DNA of 64,000 bases from NCBI GenBank assembly GCA_031278215.1, contig JAITKV010000049.1, positions 17,365 to 81,364 on the forward strand, given 5' to 3'. Origin of the DNA: Spirochaetaceae bacterium. Lineage in GTDB: Bacteria > Spirochaetota > Spirochaetia > Treponematales > Breznakiellaceae. Below, in pieces: positions 54,128 to 63,577 of this stretch (positions within the stretch are counted from its first letter, which is position 1; the number at the start of each line of letters is the position of its first letter). Position numbers and translations under genes: made by a program. The notes under the pieces were generated by a model that was given only the letters and a program-made list of their open reading frames with translations, ran no database searches and had not been told where the DNA came from.

Positions 54128-57100
54128 TAAAAGAATCCATAAAAAAAGTTTTGGTCCTTGGTTCCGGGGGGCTTAAGATCGGCCAGGCGGGAGAATTCGA
54201 CTATTCCGGTTCCCAGGCCCTTAAGGCGCTGCGGGAAGAGGGGATTAAAACGGTCCTTATTAATCCTAACATAGCCACAATTCAAACCAGCGAGGGCATG
54301 GCGGATGCCACATACTTTTTACCCGTAACGCCCGAGTTTATAAAAGAAGTGATCGAGAAGGAGCGGCCCGGCGGACTCTTCCTTGCCTTTGGGGGGCAAA
54401 CGGCCCTGAACGCCGGGATTGCGCTGGACCGGGACGGGACCCTGTACAAGTACGGGGTTAAGGTTTTAGGAACCCCCATACCGGCCATCGAAGATACCGA
54501 GGACCGGAAGCGGTTTGTACAGAGGCTGGACGAAATCGGCGTAAAGACCCCCCGGAGCATCGCCGTCAGCGCCGCCGAAGGGGGGGTGGACGGAGCGGCG
54601 GCGGCGGCGAAACAAATCGGCTATCCGGTGATGATCCGCATCGCCTATGCCCTGGGGGGCATGGGTTCGGGGATATGCCGTACCGAGGGGGAACTTCGCC
54701 GCCGTTGTGACCGGGCCTTTGCCAAAATGAGCGGAGAGACCGCCCAGGTTCTGGTAGAAGAGTGGCTTGGGGGCTGGAAAGAGATTGAATACGAAGTGGT
54801 CCGGGATTCAAAGGATAATTGCATAACGGTATGTAATATGGAAAACCTTGATCCCCTGGGGATCCATACCGGGGAAAGCATAGTTGTAGCCCCGTCCCAA
54901 ACCCTTACGGATTTGGAGTACCACAAGCTCCGCCGCATTGCCATTGAGGTGATCCGCCATCTGGGGATAGTGGGGGAATGTAATATCCAATACGCCCTGG
55001 ATCCGGGCAGCGAAGATTACCGGGTCATAGAAGTAAACGCCCGGCTTTCCCGGTCCTCTGCCCTGGCCTCCAAGGCCACCGGTTACCCCCTGGCGTTTGT
55101 GGCGGCCAAGCTTGCCCTGGGCTATCCGCTGACGGAGATCGAAAACCGCATTACCCGGGCAACCAAGTCATGCTTCGAGCCGGCCCTGGATTATGTCGTG
55201 GTTAAAATTCCCCGGTGGGATCTGGCCAAATTCAAGAACGTGGACCTTCGTATCGGAAGCGAAATGAAGAGCGTGGGAGAGGTAATGTCCATAGGCCGGA
55301 GCTTTGAAGAAGCCCTGCAAAAGGCCCTGCGGATGACCGGCATAGGGGCTCCGGGATTAGCGGGAGACGACAACCTTTGCGGCGGAGCGTTTATGCCGCC
55401 GGCCGCCGCGGAAAATACCGCCGCCGCGGTATTCTCCGCGGCGGCTCTGCGGGCCGCCATCAGGAATACCCTGGTAAAGCCTACGGACAGGCGGATCTTT
55501 GTTATCTACCGGGCCCTTATGGAGGGCTGGACCGTAGAGAAGATACACCGGCTTACCCGCATCGATCCATGGTACCTCTACAAAATTGCCAATGCGGCGG
55601 GAATGGAAAAGGAACTGAGGGCCCTGGGGCCCGGCAAGGAAAGGGACCCCAAGGCCCCGGGGCCCGGCGAGGGACTTGACCGGGATCTGCTGGCCCGGGC
55701 TAAGCAGCTGGGGTTTTCCGACGGCCGCATAGGTGAATTTACAGGGCTGGAAGAAATGGAAGTACGGCGGCTTCGGGAGGGGTACCGCATTGTTCCCCGG
55801 GTTAAACAGATAGACACCCTGGCAGCGGAATATCCGGCAAAAACCAATTATCTGTACATGAGCTACGGTTCGGGCCCTTCCGGGTCTCTTTCCGGCGACG
55901 ACGCGGCCCCCGCGGGCCGGGGGGTGATGGTTCTGGGTTCCGGCGCGTACCGTATCGGGAGCAGCGTAGAATTTGACTGGTGTTGCGTTAACGCGGCGGA
56001 AACTGCCCGGACCCTGGGCCGGTATTCGATCATGGTAAACTGTAACCCCGTAACGGTTTCCACCGATTATGATATGTGCGACAGGCTTTATTTTGAAGAA
56101 CTTACCCTGGAACGGATCCTGGATATTTATGAGCGGGAACGGCCCGACGGGCTTATACTTTCCATGGGGGGGCAGATCCCCAATAATCTGGCTACCAAAC
56201 TCTACGACGCGGGAGCGCTGATATACGGTACTACCCCCCAATCCATAGACATGGCCGAGGACCGGAATAAATTTTCCGTCTTGCTGGACAGGCTGGGCGT
56301 TGAACAGCCCCAGTGGCGGGAATTAACGGATTTTGCGTCGGCCAAGGCCTTTGCCGCCGAAGCCGGCTACCCGGTGTTGATACGGCCCAGCTATGTGCTT
56401 TCCGGGGCGGCGATGAACGTGGCCTGGGACGACGGAACCCTGGAGCGGTTTCTGGGTTTGGCGGCGGATGTTTCGGCGGAACATCCTGTGGTGATCTCCA
56501 AATTTATCGAAAATTCCAAGGAAATCGAAATCGACGCCGTGGCGAAGCGGGGAGAAATGCTTTTCCACGCCATTACGGAACATATAGAAAATGCCGGAAT
56601 CCATTCCGGGGACGCCACGGTGGTGCTTCCGGCCCAGCGGCTTTACATTGAAACGATACGGAAGATCCGCCGGATTGCAGAAAAAATCGCCGGGGCCCTG
56701 ATGATTACCGGGCCCTTTAATATCCAGTTCCTGGCCCAGGATAACCGGGTGCGGGTTATTGAATGTAATCTTCGGGCAAGCCGGAGTTTTCCGTTTTGTT
56801 CCAAGGTAAGCAGGGTAAATATGATAGAACTGGCCGTTAAGGCCATGCTTGACGAGCCTGTCGGGAAGCTTTCCGTTTCCGCCCTGGATTTGGACTGGGT
56901 GGGGGTCAAGGCGGCCCAGTTTAGCTTTTCCCGGCTCCACGGAGCAGATCCGGTGAGCGGGGTAGAAATGGCCAGCACGGGAGAAGTGGCCTGCATAGGG
57001 CCGAACCTGAACGACGCGTTCCTTAAGGCCCTGCTTTCCGTGGGTTACCGGATACCCCCGGATTTTAGCAGCCATAAACGGGTTCTTCTTTCCACCGGGC

Positions 57101-57486
57101 CCATGGAAGACAAACTTGAATTTTTAAATTCGGCAAGAAAACTTGTGGCCCTGGGTTACGAGATCTTTGCTTCCCGGGGTTCGGCAAAATTTCTGGCCGC
57201 CAACGGAATTCCCGTAAGGGCCCTTAACTGGCCCCTGGAATCGAAGGAGCCGAATATCGCATCCTTCATAAAAAAACGGGAGGTGGACATTATCATCAAC
57301 ATTCCAAAGAACAACCGGGAAACGGAATTAAAGAACGATTACCTGATCCGCCGCCTGGCGGTTGATTTTGACATACCCCTCTTTACCAATATTAAGGTGG
57401 CCCGGCAGTTTATCGACGCCCTGGAATCCCGGCATAAAAAAGAAAAGAAGACGCTGGAAATAAAGGCTTGGGAAGAGTACCTGTAA
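54124..57486 (+). CDS. carB: Carbamoyl-phosphate synthase large subunit, CAD-like
   Basis: 1120 aa, tandem ATP-grasp synthase that makes carbamoyl phosphate for pyrimidines and arginine. The opening LGSGGLKIGQAGEFDYSGSQ, then NMENLDPLGIHTGESIVVAP, PTDRRIF, MGGQIPNN, GISQPQWREL-like EQPQWRELTDF, RPSYVLSGAAMNVAW and FSFSRLHGADPVSGVEM follow animal CAD rather than the E. coli pattern. A low-complexity Ala-rich insert lies at about 420-440 and a Gly/Pro-rich one near 500-515. The C-terminal MGS-like domain is present. GTG 54124 overlaps the carA stop (GTGA). Confidence 0.95.
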   Translation: MIKESIKKVLVLGSGGLKIGQAGEFDYSGSQALKALREEGIKTVLINPNIATIQTSEGMADATYFLPVTPEFIKEVIEKERPGGLFLAFGGQTALNAGIALDRDGTLYKYGVKVLGTPIPAIEDTEDRKRFVQRLDEIGVKTPRSIAVSAAEGGVDGAAAAAKQIGYPVMIRIAYALGGMGSGICRTEGELRRRCDRAFAKMSGETAQVLVEEWLGGWKEIEYEVVRDSKDNCITVCNMENLDPLGIHTGESIVVAPSQTLTDLEYHKLRRIAIEVIRHLGIVGECNIQYALDPGSEDYRVIEVNARLSRSSALASKATGYPLAFVAAKLALGYPLTEIENRITRATKSCFEPALDYVVVKIPRWDLAKFKNVDLRIGSEMKSVGEVMSIGRSFEEALQKALRMTGIGAPGLAGDDNLCGGAFMPPAAAENTAAAVFSAAALRAAIRNTLVKPTDRRIFVIYRALMEGWTVEKIHRLTRIDPWYLYKIANAAGMEKELRALGPGKERDPKAPGPGEGLDRDLLARAKQLGFSDGRIGEFTGLEEMEVRRLREGYRIVPRVKQIDTLAAEYPAKTNYLYMSYGSGPSGSLSGDDAAPAGRGVMVLGSGAYRIGSSVEFDWCCVNAAETARTLGRYSIMVNCNPVTVSTDYDMCDRLYFEELTLERILDIYERERPDGLILSMGGQIPNNLATKLYDAGALIYGTTPQSIDMAEDRNKFSVLLDRLGVEQPQWRELTDFASAKAFAAEAGYPVLIRPSYVLSGAAMNVAWDDGTLERFLGLAADVSAEHPVVISKFIENSKEIEIDAVAKRGEMLFHAITEHIENAGIHSGDATVVLPAQRLYIETIRKIRRIAEKIAGALMITGPFNIQFLAQDNRVRVIECNLRASRSFPFCSKVSRVNMIELAVKAMLDEPVGKLSVSALDLDWVGVKAAQFSFSRLHGADPVSGVEMASTGEVACIGPNLNDAFLKALLSVGYRIPPDFSSHKRVLLSTGPMEDKLEFLNSARKLVALGYEIFASRGSAKFLAANGIPVRALNWPLESKEPNIASFIKKREVDIIINIPKNNRETELKNDYLIRRLAVDFDIPLFTNIKVARQFIDALESRHKKEKKTLEIKAWEEYL

Positions 57487-57537
57487 ACCGGGGACCATGG
57501 CCCCGCTTCCGGGTTGCCCGCCCCGGAACCGCCCGGC

Positions 57538-58554
57538 TCACAGGGCTTCTTCTCCGGAGATACTTTTGCAGTACTCCTGTATAACCCGGCCCATGCCCTG
57601 CAGGGTTTTTTCCCGGTTGATCTTGTTTCGTACATATTCCGCCCAGGTAAAATTATCGCAGTAGTACCGGAAAAAGCGCCGGGCCCGGCTTAGGTGAAAT
57701 TCCGGGGGCTGGTACAGCGCCAACAGATCCAGGAACGTCAGGGCCGTTTCTTCCAGAAATTTCTGATTCCGCGGCAGAGGCCGGGTATGCGGCGGGCCGA
57801 ATACCCAGGGCGCCTTTACCGCCAGCCGGCCAATCATGACGGGGCCTTCCCGGGCCCGCTTTTCCATGACGCCGGGGTCCGTTATGTCTCCGTTCCCGGC
57901 GACGGGTATGGAAAGTTCCTTCCGCAGGGCCTTTACATAATCCCAGCGGGCCCGGCGCTTAAATTTTTCGCCGGCAAACCGGGGATGCAGGGTAATAAAA
58001 TCCACCCCCTGACTTTCGAGCCGGCGGCAGAATTTTAGCAGATACTCAAACCCGGCGCCGGGGATCTCCGCATCGGGGGCCGCCGGACCATAGAGTCTTT
58101 GGCGGCTTGGGGACGGACCCAGCCGAAGTTTAGCGCTTAGCCGTTTTTTTGTTACCCGCCGCAAGGCGGCAATAATACGCCCGGCCTTATCGATGTCTTC
58201 CATAAGCCGGACCCCGGCGCCCGTTTTGGTAATGGCCGGCGCCGCGCAGCCCATGTTGACGTCAATACCCAGACAGTGCCGGCGGTCCAAAAGAGCCGCC
58301 GCCGCGGCCAGGGATCTTTCGCCGGCCCCTAGAAGTTGGTATACAAGCCTTTCGGGGCAAGGTTCTCCGTCCAGGTACCACTTTTCAAAGGGCCCCCCGC
58401 TTAGAAGGGCCGGAACGCTGATCATTTCGCTAAAGTATTCCGGCGCCGCCTTCCCCGGCGTCCGGCGGCGGGAAAATCGTTCTATTAGCTCCCGCAGGGC
58501 CCGGTGGCTTAATTCAGCCATGGGGGCCAGCATATAGGGACCAGGAGGATCCAT
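57538..58554 (-). CDS. dus: tRNA-dihydrouridine synthase
   Basis: 338 aa FMN enzyme that reduces uridines in the tRNA D loop. The opening MLAPMAELSHRALRELI, the catalytic Cys in DVNMGCAAP, the KLRLG strand, FITLHPRFAGEKFKRRARW and VAGNGDI plus MIGRLAVKAPWVF phosphate-binding motifs are visible. Which Dus subfamily cannot be told. AACAAT ends six bases before ATG 58554, again hinting at a leaderless mRNA. Faces carB convergently. Confidence 0.9.
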   Translation of the reverse strand: MDPPGPYMLAPMAELSHRALRELIERFSRRRTPGKAAPEYFSEMISVPALLSGGPFEKWYLDGEPCPERLVYQLLGAGERSLAAAAALLDRRHCLGIDVNMGCAAPAITKTGAGVRLMEDIDKAGRIIAALRRVTKKRLSAKLRLGPSPSRQRLYGPAAPDAEIPGAGFEYLLKFCRRLESQGVDFITLHPRFAGEKFKRRARWDYVKALRKELSIPVAGNGDITDPGVMEKRAREGPVMIGRLAVKAPWVFGPPHTRPLPRNQKFLEETALTFLDLLALYQPPEFHLSRARRFFRYYCDNFTWAEYVRNKINREKTLQGMGRVIQEYCKSISGEEAL

Positions 58555-58619
58555 AGGTCCATTGTTGCGGGTTTACACAAAAAAGGGAATTGGGGGATTT
58601 CACGGTTTAGCCCCTTGAC

Positions 58620-58648
58620 TTGTTTTGTCGATTGAAATACGCTATACT
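58620..58648 (+). promoter_or_regulatory. Promoter of the CheY-like gene
   Basis: TTGTTT (58620-58625), 17-bp spacer, TATACT (58643-58648); AGAGGAG Shine-Dalgarno follows before ATG 58668. Confidence 0.45.
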
Positions 58649-58667
58649 AGAAAGAGGAGCGTACCGC

Positions 58668-59105
58668 ATGATAGCAAAAAGTGATATGCCCAGTATTAAC
58701 GAGAAACCCCCGGAGGGGCAAAAGCCTGAAGGTGGATCATACCGGGTTCTTGTGGTCGATGATTCCATGTTTATTGCTAAACAGCTTGGTCAAATCTTTA
58801 CTTCCGAAGGCTTTGAAGTTGTAGCTACCGCCGGGGATGGCGCTCAGGGCGTCGAAAAATACAAAGAACTATACCCAAACGTAGATTTAGTAACCATGGA
58901 TATAACCATGCCAGTGATGGACGGGGTTTCTGCCCTGGAAAAGATACTGGAATTTGACAAAGAAGCCAATATTATTATGGTAAGCGCCTTGGGAAAGGAA
59001 GATGTGGTTAAAAAGTCCCTTTTGATGGGGGCAAAAAGTTACATCGTTAAACCCTTGGACCGGAAAAAGGTCCTGGAAAGGGTTGTTTCCGTTCTCAAAC
59101 GGTAG
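58668..59105 (+). CDS. CheY-like single-domain response regulator
   Basis: 145 aa. A receiver domain (about 25-145) after a Pro/Glu-rich tail of about 24 residues: VLVVDDSMF acidic pair, phospho-Asp in VTMDITMPVMDG, MVSALGKE and the conserved Lys in YIVKPLD. The VSALG pattern in place of the TA motif resembles regulators of the CheY/chemotaxis-like group. No output domain and no kinase adjacent. AGAGGAG lies nine bases before ATG 58668; the frame to 58620 is not used. Confidence 0.88.
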   Translation: MIAKSDMPSINEKPPEGQKPEGGSYRVLVVDDSMFIAKQLGQIFTSEGFEVVATAGDGAQGVEKYKELYPNVDLVTMDITMPVMDGVSALEKILEFDKEANIIMVSALGKEDVVKKSLLMGAKSYIVKPLDRKKVLERVVSVLKR

Positions 59106-59131
59106 AGGGGCCCCTAAAGCTATATTCTCCT

Positions 59132-60340
59132 ATGAAAGCGCATAAAATAGCCGATTCAATTGTTTGTGTTTATGCCAACATTGAATGCGCCGATCTGTTT
59201 GAGGGAATCTGGCCCATCCCCCGGGGGGTTTCTCTTAATTGTTACCTGGTACAAGGTAAAAAAACCGCCCTGATAGACCTTATCAGGGATTGGTCCGAAG
59301 CCCCCAGGCAGTTGGAAGAAGCGCTGGCCTCTGCGGGGACCGGTTTTGACAAGATAGACTACCTAATTTTAAACCACCTGGAACCGGATCATACCGGCTG
59401 GCTTCGGGAATTCCGCAGGATCAACCCCCGGGCAGAAATTATTTCTACCGCCAAGGGCATTAACCTGGTAAAAACGTTTTATAAAGAAGAAGAAGGGCTG
59501 CGGGTGGTTGCGGACGGAGAAAAGCTGGACCTGGGGGGGCTGGAACTCGTCTTTTTTGAGACCCCGAACATCCACTGGCCCGAAACCATGATGACCTGGG
59601 AGCCGCAGTCGGGGACCCTCTTTTCCTGCGACGCCTTCGGTTCCTTTGGGGCCCTGGGAGACAGGGTCTTTGACGATGAATTCAGCCCCAAAGAACATGC
59701 CTTTTACGAAGCCGAAGGCCTGCGGTACTATGCCAGTATTGTTTCATCCTTTTCTACGTTTGTGGAACGGGGTATCAACAAAATCTCCTCCCTGGACCTT
59801 GCCTGCGTGGCCCCAAGCCATGGAATTGTTTGGCGGAAGCATCCCCAAACCATCCTAGACCGGTACCGTACCTACATAGAGTATTCCAGGGGCGCCGCCG
59901 AAAAAGAAATTACCGTCATCTGGGGATCCATGTACGGTAATACCTGGCTGGGCGCCGAGGCGGTTATCCGGGGCATAGAAGCCGAGGGAGTACCCTGCCA
60001 CATTCACCGGATCCCCAACGAGGATGTGTCCTATTCCCTGGCGGACGCCTTTAAATCTTCCGCCCTGGTGCTGGCCATGCCCACCTATGAATACGCGATG
60101 TTCCCCCCCATGGCATACGTGCTGGACATCTTCAGGCGCAAGCATATCTTTGGCAAAACAGTATTCCGCATCGGCTCCTGGGGCTGGACCGGGGGGGCCA
60201 AGAAGGAATACGAAGCCGCCATTGAGGCCCTTCGGTGGGAAAGCGTTCCCTCCATGGAATGGGCCGGAGCGCCCACGGAACAGGAACTGGTCGTACTGGA
60301 AGGGCGGGGTCGTGAACTTGCCCGAATGGTAAAGACATGA
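59132..60340 (+). CDS. Flavodiiron protein (oxygen or NO reductase)
   Basis: 402 aa. A metallo-beta-lactamase-like domain (about 1-250) with the diiron motif HLEPDHTGW (HxExDH), further ligands in HWPETMMTW and APSHGIVWR, then a flavodoxin domain (about 255-400; VIWGSMYGNTWLGAE, MPTYEYAMFPPM, GSWGWTGGA) that binds FMN. Such proteins reduce O2 to water or NO to N2O and protect anaerobes. A TATATT box ends five bases before ATG 59132, but its -35 is weak; co-transcription with the CheY gene (26 bp upstream) is possible. Confidence 0.95.
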   Translation: MKAHKIADSIVCVYANIECADLFEGIWPIPRGVSLNCYLVQGKKTALIDLIRDWSEAPRQLEEALASAGTGFDKIDYLILNHLEPDHTGWLREFRRINPRAEIISTAKGINLVKTFYKEEEGLRVVADGEKLDLGGLELVFFETPNIHWPETMMTWEPQSGTLFSCDAFGSFGALGDRVFDDEFSPKEHAFYEAEGLRYYASIVSSFSTFVERGINKISSLDLACVAPSHGIVWRKHPQTILDRYRTYIEYSRGAAEKEITVIWGSMYGNTWLGAEAVIRGIEAEGVPCHIHRIPNEDVSYSLADAFKSSALVLAMPTYEYAMFPPMAYVLDIFRRKHIFGKTVFRIGSWGWTGGAKKEYEAAIEALRWESVPSMEWAGAPTEQELVVLEGRGRELARMVKT

Positions 60341-60391
60341 TCCGCGCCTAGTCGGATTTTACCGGCAATTTGAAAGTGTTTGTCCGCTGGC

Positions 60392-60454
60392 GGATTGGTC
60401 AATTCAGTACCTGACAAACTCAAGTCTATGGTGTATTGTTTCATTAGGATAATA
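60392..60454. repeat. Diverged copy of the palindromic repeat carrying a promoter
   Basis: CCTGACAAACTCAAGTCTATGGTGTATTG aligns with the promoter core of the 48.1-kb copy, followed by TTCATTAGG and AATAA. CTGACA (60411-60416), 17-bp spacer and TATTGT (60434-60439) lie 20 bases before ATG 60460, so it probably drives the 509-aa gene. Confidence 0.5.
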
Positions 60455-60459
60455 AGCTT

Positions 60460-61989
60460 ATGGGTTTCTTGGATAGCATAATTGCTGCGTTCTCCGGGGG
60501 AAGCGATCCCGAGGCGGCCAAAAAAAAACGCATCCGGCAAATTGTTAAAGATCTGTCCCAGAATAAATACGGCAAATTCTACAGGGCCAAAAACGAAGAG
60601 CTGGAACCGGCCTGCGCAAAGTTTTTTTACGACATCTATAAAATTATTTCCCCCGCGCAGGTTTTTCTTCAGCATGCCGCTAAATCCGAGCAGCTTAGAC
60701 AGATCGTGGTGGATTTTTTTCTGGACAAGGAACTTAAGGCCCTGCAGGAACAGTTAAATGCCCAGGGAGTTGAGGAGAAGGCCAAGACCATGCCGGTAAA
60801 GGATCTGTCCGCGGCGGTTAAACGGGATCTTTCTGCCTTTGTGGCGGCCTTTGACAACGCCAGGGTTAGCAGTATTGATAATTGCTATAACGCCATCATG
60901 GCCCTTGTGGGCTTTGTGAGCTTTGATTTTTTCTTTCTTATAAAAAAGTTTGATCCCGGCGCCGGTGAACGGAACTTTAGCCGCCAGCCCCGGTTTCAGC
61001 CGGTGCGGGCGGCGGAGTTGAGTGGAGAACTCAAAGACTTTATGGAATATTCCGCCGCGGTAGAAATAGATCGGGACTGGAAAACCGCCCTGGGGGTACT
61101 TAAACTTTACAAAGAAGGAATGGACGTGGTTAACCCCGACCATTGGGCAAAGGTGATCCGGATTTTAAAAGATATAAGCCGCACCCGGATATTTGAACTT
61201 ATCGTCCAGCATATCCTTCAGGATCCCCTGTGGCAGTCCATACCCCGGCTTTCCGACGAACGGATCGCCGATATGGTGCTGGATGCTAAGAAGGCAGAAA
61301 TAGAGGGGGTCCTTAACAGGATCCAAAACGACAAGCGCTCCGCCCAGATCGATCAATTGGCAAAGGGAATATTTGGATCCGCCGATGTGGAACGGCTTAC
61401 CAACTATACCAACAAGGGGAATGAAATTTTTCTTAAAAAAAATTTTGACGGCTTTACCAAGGCGGCCGCCCTAAACTATCTAAAGGCTTTTTTGCTGGAT
61501 TTTTTTAAGAAGGAAATTCGGGAACTCTGCGATTTGCTTTTAATCCGGGGCCAGTGGACCACCAAGGTGCTGTCCCAGCCGGTATCCGACGCCTTTCACG
61601 AACTTATGGGGCTTTCGGAACAGCTTGTGGCCTTTGACGATTCCCTGGCGGACAAAGGGGAACACGGCGCCCGGCTTAAGCAGGCCCTGCTCAAGGTAGA
61701 CCGGGACAAGGGCCAGGGCAAGTACATTCGGATTATCCTTAAGACGGTAAACAACACCGCCCAGCGGATGATCAACACCGCCTCTGCAAACCTTATTGCC
61801 ATAGGCCGAAACTTTAAAACCCTTCTGGAGGACATGCAAAAAAAACCCCCGGAACTTATTATGAACTGGAGGGAACTGGAAACGGCCTCCGAAGAATCTC
61901 TGGGGAGGCGCATTACCGAAGACTACAAACGGATATACTATTTTGTTCAGCTTTTGCAGTTCTTTACCGGCCCCGTGGAAGACGAATAA
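60460..61989 (+). CDS. Large helical cytosolic protein (509 aa), treponeme-type unknown
   Basis: No signal peptide or enzyme motif; almost entirely helical and rich in Lys, Asp and Leu, with an aromatic patch IMALVGFVSFDFFFLIKKFDPG near 145-165. From memory it resembles a conserved Treponema family labelled DUF5312, but this is unverified. The promoter core of a palindromic repeat lies upstream. Its last 43 bases overlap the 3' end of the DUF4418 gene on the other strand. Confidence 0.7.
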   Translation: MGFLDSIIAAFSGGSDPEAAKKKRIRQIVKDLSQNKYGKFYRAKNEELEPACAKFFYDIYKIISPAQVFLQHAAKSEQLRQIVVDFFLDKELKALQEQLNAQGVEEKAKTMPVKDLSAAVKRDLSAFVAAFDNARVSSIDNCYNAIMALVGFVSFDFFFLIKKFDPGAGERNFSRQPRFQPVRAAELSGELKDFMEYSAAVEIDRDWKTALGVLKLYKEGMDVVNPDHWAKVIRILKDISRTRIFELIVQHILQDPLWQSIPRLSDERIADMVLDAKKAEIEGVLNRIQNDKRSAQIDQLAKGIFGSADVERLTNYTNKGNEIFLKKNFDGFTKAAALNYLKAFLLDFFKKEIRELCDLLLIRGQWTTKVLSQPVSDAFHELMGLSEQLVAFDDSLADKGEHGARLKQALLKVDRDKGQGKYIRIILKTVNNTAQRMINTASANLIAIGRNFKTLLEDMQKKPPELIMNWRELETASEESLGRRITEDYKRIYYFVQLLQFFTGPVEDE

Positions 61990-62390
61990 ACGCGGGCCGC
62001 AAGTCTTGCAAGGTACGCCGCGTTAAGCGCCATTGTTACCAGCAGCAGAATACCGGTAACGGTAATCGCCGGAAAAGCAATTTTACGGCAGGGCATGGAA
62101 TGCATAGCGCAGCCGCCGATAAGGGCGTGGGGGATCAGCAAAGCAAGGACGCCGGAAAGAAAAATCCCGAGGGTCAACCCCAGCCGTATTTTAGGATCCG
62201 CAAAAATGATAAGGCCCATACCCAGGGCGGCGATTAGGGCCCCCGCGCCGATTTCAGCCTGTGCCGACCAGTGGCACTTCATAAACATGTCTCCCGCAAC
62301 CGGGCACACCTTGAACAGGAATTGGGGCCCCAAAGCGATAAGCAGCCCGAAGATGATCACGGCGCCGCCTGAAATGATACGGTTTTTCAT
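61947..62390 (-). CDS. DUF4418-type membrane protein
   Basis: 147 aa with four membrane helices (about 5-22, 42-60, 65-88, 105-130). Features are VCPVAGDMFMKCHWSAQAEIGAG and GGCAMHSMPC, conserved Cys that could bind a metal or form disulfides. DUF4418 genes usually neighbour MacB-like ABC exporters, as here. ATG 62390 is chosen because GAGGAA lies eight bases upstream; ATG 62411 overlaps that site. Last gene of the minus-strand cluster. Confidence 0.8.
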   Translation of the reverse strand: MKNRIISGGAVIIFGLLIALGPQFLFKVCPVAGDMFMKCHWSAQAEIGAGALIAALGMGLIIFADPKIRLGLTLGIFLSGVLALLIPHALIGGCAMHSMPCRKIAFPAITVTGILLLVTMALNAAYLARLAARVYSSSTGPVKNCKS

Positions 62391-62455
62391 ACTGTTGTTC
62401 CTCACAGACATTTGTTTGACAACCCGGCGGGGATTGTCTTATTAATCCCGTATAT

Positions 62456-62914
62456 TTACTCTAAAAAATCGAAGAAGGTTGCATTTTTTTCATCCGGGGG
62501 CGGCTCCTTTATGTTGTCCGTATCGCAGGGGCAGAATTTTGTCCCGCAGCAAACTGTTATACCCGCCCGGGAGGGGAGGCAGGCGCCGGTCGCCAGCGCG
62601 GTTATATGGTTGACGAAAAAGAAAACCAGGAACGCGCCGCAGGCCGCCGCCGCCCCGCGGGTAAGCCCGCGGACAAGCCGGCGTTTTAAGGCCCCTGCCG
62701 CAAGCGTATTCCGGCGCTTCCAGGCGGCCCGGGCCCGGACGGTCCGGGCGGCGGCGCGGAGCTGTTCAGCGTCAAGTTCCGGCGGGGCCAGGCCGTCCAG
62801 GACGTATAACTCGTCTATCCGGCGGTCAATAAAACCGGCGTCAATGGCGGCGGCATCCTTTTTCAGTTCCGATTTTACTTCTTCGATAAGAGTTTTCCGG
62901 TTCCGTTCCATCAT
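62456..62914 (-). CDS. Probable anti-sigma factor with Cys-rich outer tail
   Basis: 152 aa. A charged cytoplasmic half (RNRKTLIEEVKSELKKD) of about 85 residues, one membrane helix (about 90-110; AAAACGAFLVFFFVNHITALA) and an outer tail with a Cys cluster (ACLPSRAGITVCCGTKFCPCD). Position directly after an ECF sigma gene and this topology make an anti-sigma role likely; no named family. The tail could sense metal or redox change. GGAGA precedes ATG 62914 (ATG 62911 also possible). Confidence 0.6.
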   Translation of the reverse strand: MMERNRKTLIEEVKSELKKDAAAIDAGFIDRRIDELYVLDGLAPPELDAEQLRAAARTVRARAAWKRRNTLAAGALKRRLVRGLTRGAAAACGAFLVFFFVNHITALATGACLPSRAGITVCCGTKFCPCDTDNIKEPPPDEKNATFFDFLE

Positions 62915-62955
62915 TAGTCTCCATAGTATACTCGCCGGTTTCGCAAAAAGTTGCA

Positions 62956-63564
62956 TTATCCCCAATCGGCCAGCAATTTCCGGGCCAGGGCGCTTATTTT
63001 TTGCCGCAGCCTGCTGGCCCGCGACTTTACGGCGCTAAGGCTTATGTGAAGCCGGGCCGCCGCTTTTTTAAGGGGATATTTTTTTTGAAAAACAAGTTCC
63101 AAAACTTGCCGGTCAAAGGGTTTAAGGCGTTTATGAATTTCGCAGGCGGCCCGGTCTATGGCCTTTTCTTCGGCGATCCGGTCTTCTTCGCTCCGTATAT
63201 TCTTCGAGGCGATCCGGTTCTCGGGCGATTCTGCATCCCCGGAATCCACAAAGGGCGCGGCGGCTATTTTGCGCTCCCTCCGCAGGGAGGCGGCGTACTG
63301 TTTGGAAATGTGGTCCGCGGTTTTATAGAGCCAGCCGCCGATTTTGTCATAATCCTTGAGTTTTGCCATACTTTCGTAGAGGATAAGAAAAATATCCTGG
63401 GTACAGTCTTCGGCAAAACTCCTGTTGCCGCCCAGGGCATAACAGCAGAATTTGAATATTTTTTCGTAATACCGCTTGACTATGCCGGTAAACGCGGATT
63501 CCTTTTCATCACACGAATCCGTTTTGTGTCCGATTTGATTTTCAAGGCCGGCGCCGCCTTCCAT
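62956..63564 (-). CDS. ECF-type RNA polymerase sigma factor
   Basis: 202 aa. Region 2 (about 20-90; FTGIVKRYYEKIFKFCCYALG, AEDCTQDIFLILYESM, GGWLYKTADHISKQY) and region 4 (about 145-200; FDRQVLELVFQKKYPLKKAAARLHISLSAVKSRASRLRQKI) are clear. It should direct transcription of this cluster and perhaps more. ATG 63564 gives MEGGAGLENQIG; the frame back to 63849 is shadow of the ABC gene. It begins 13 bases after that gene's stop. Confidence 0.88.
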   Translation of the reverse strand: MEGGAGLENQIGHKTDSCDEKESAFTGIVKRYYEKIFKFCCYALGGNRSFAEDCTQDIFLILYESMAKLKDYDKIGGWLYKTADHISKQYAASLRRERKIAAAPFVDSGDAESPENRIASKNIRSEEDRIAEEKAIDRAACEIHKRLKPFDRQVLELVFQKKYPLKKAAARLHISLSAVKSRASRLRQKISALARKLLADWG

Positions 63565-63577
63565 GGGCCTGCGGATT

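Noticed and set aside
59098..59126. Strong separate promoter for the flavodiiron gene
   Set aside because: TATATT is well placed but the -35 position (AACGGT) does not match; kept only as a near-leaderless possibility.
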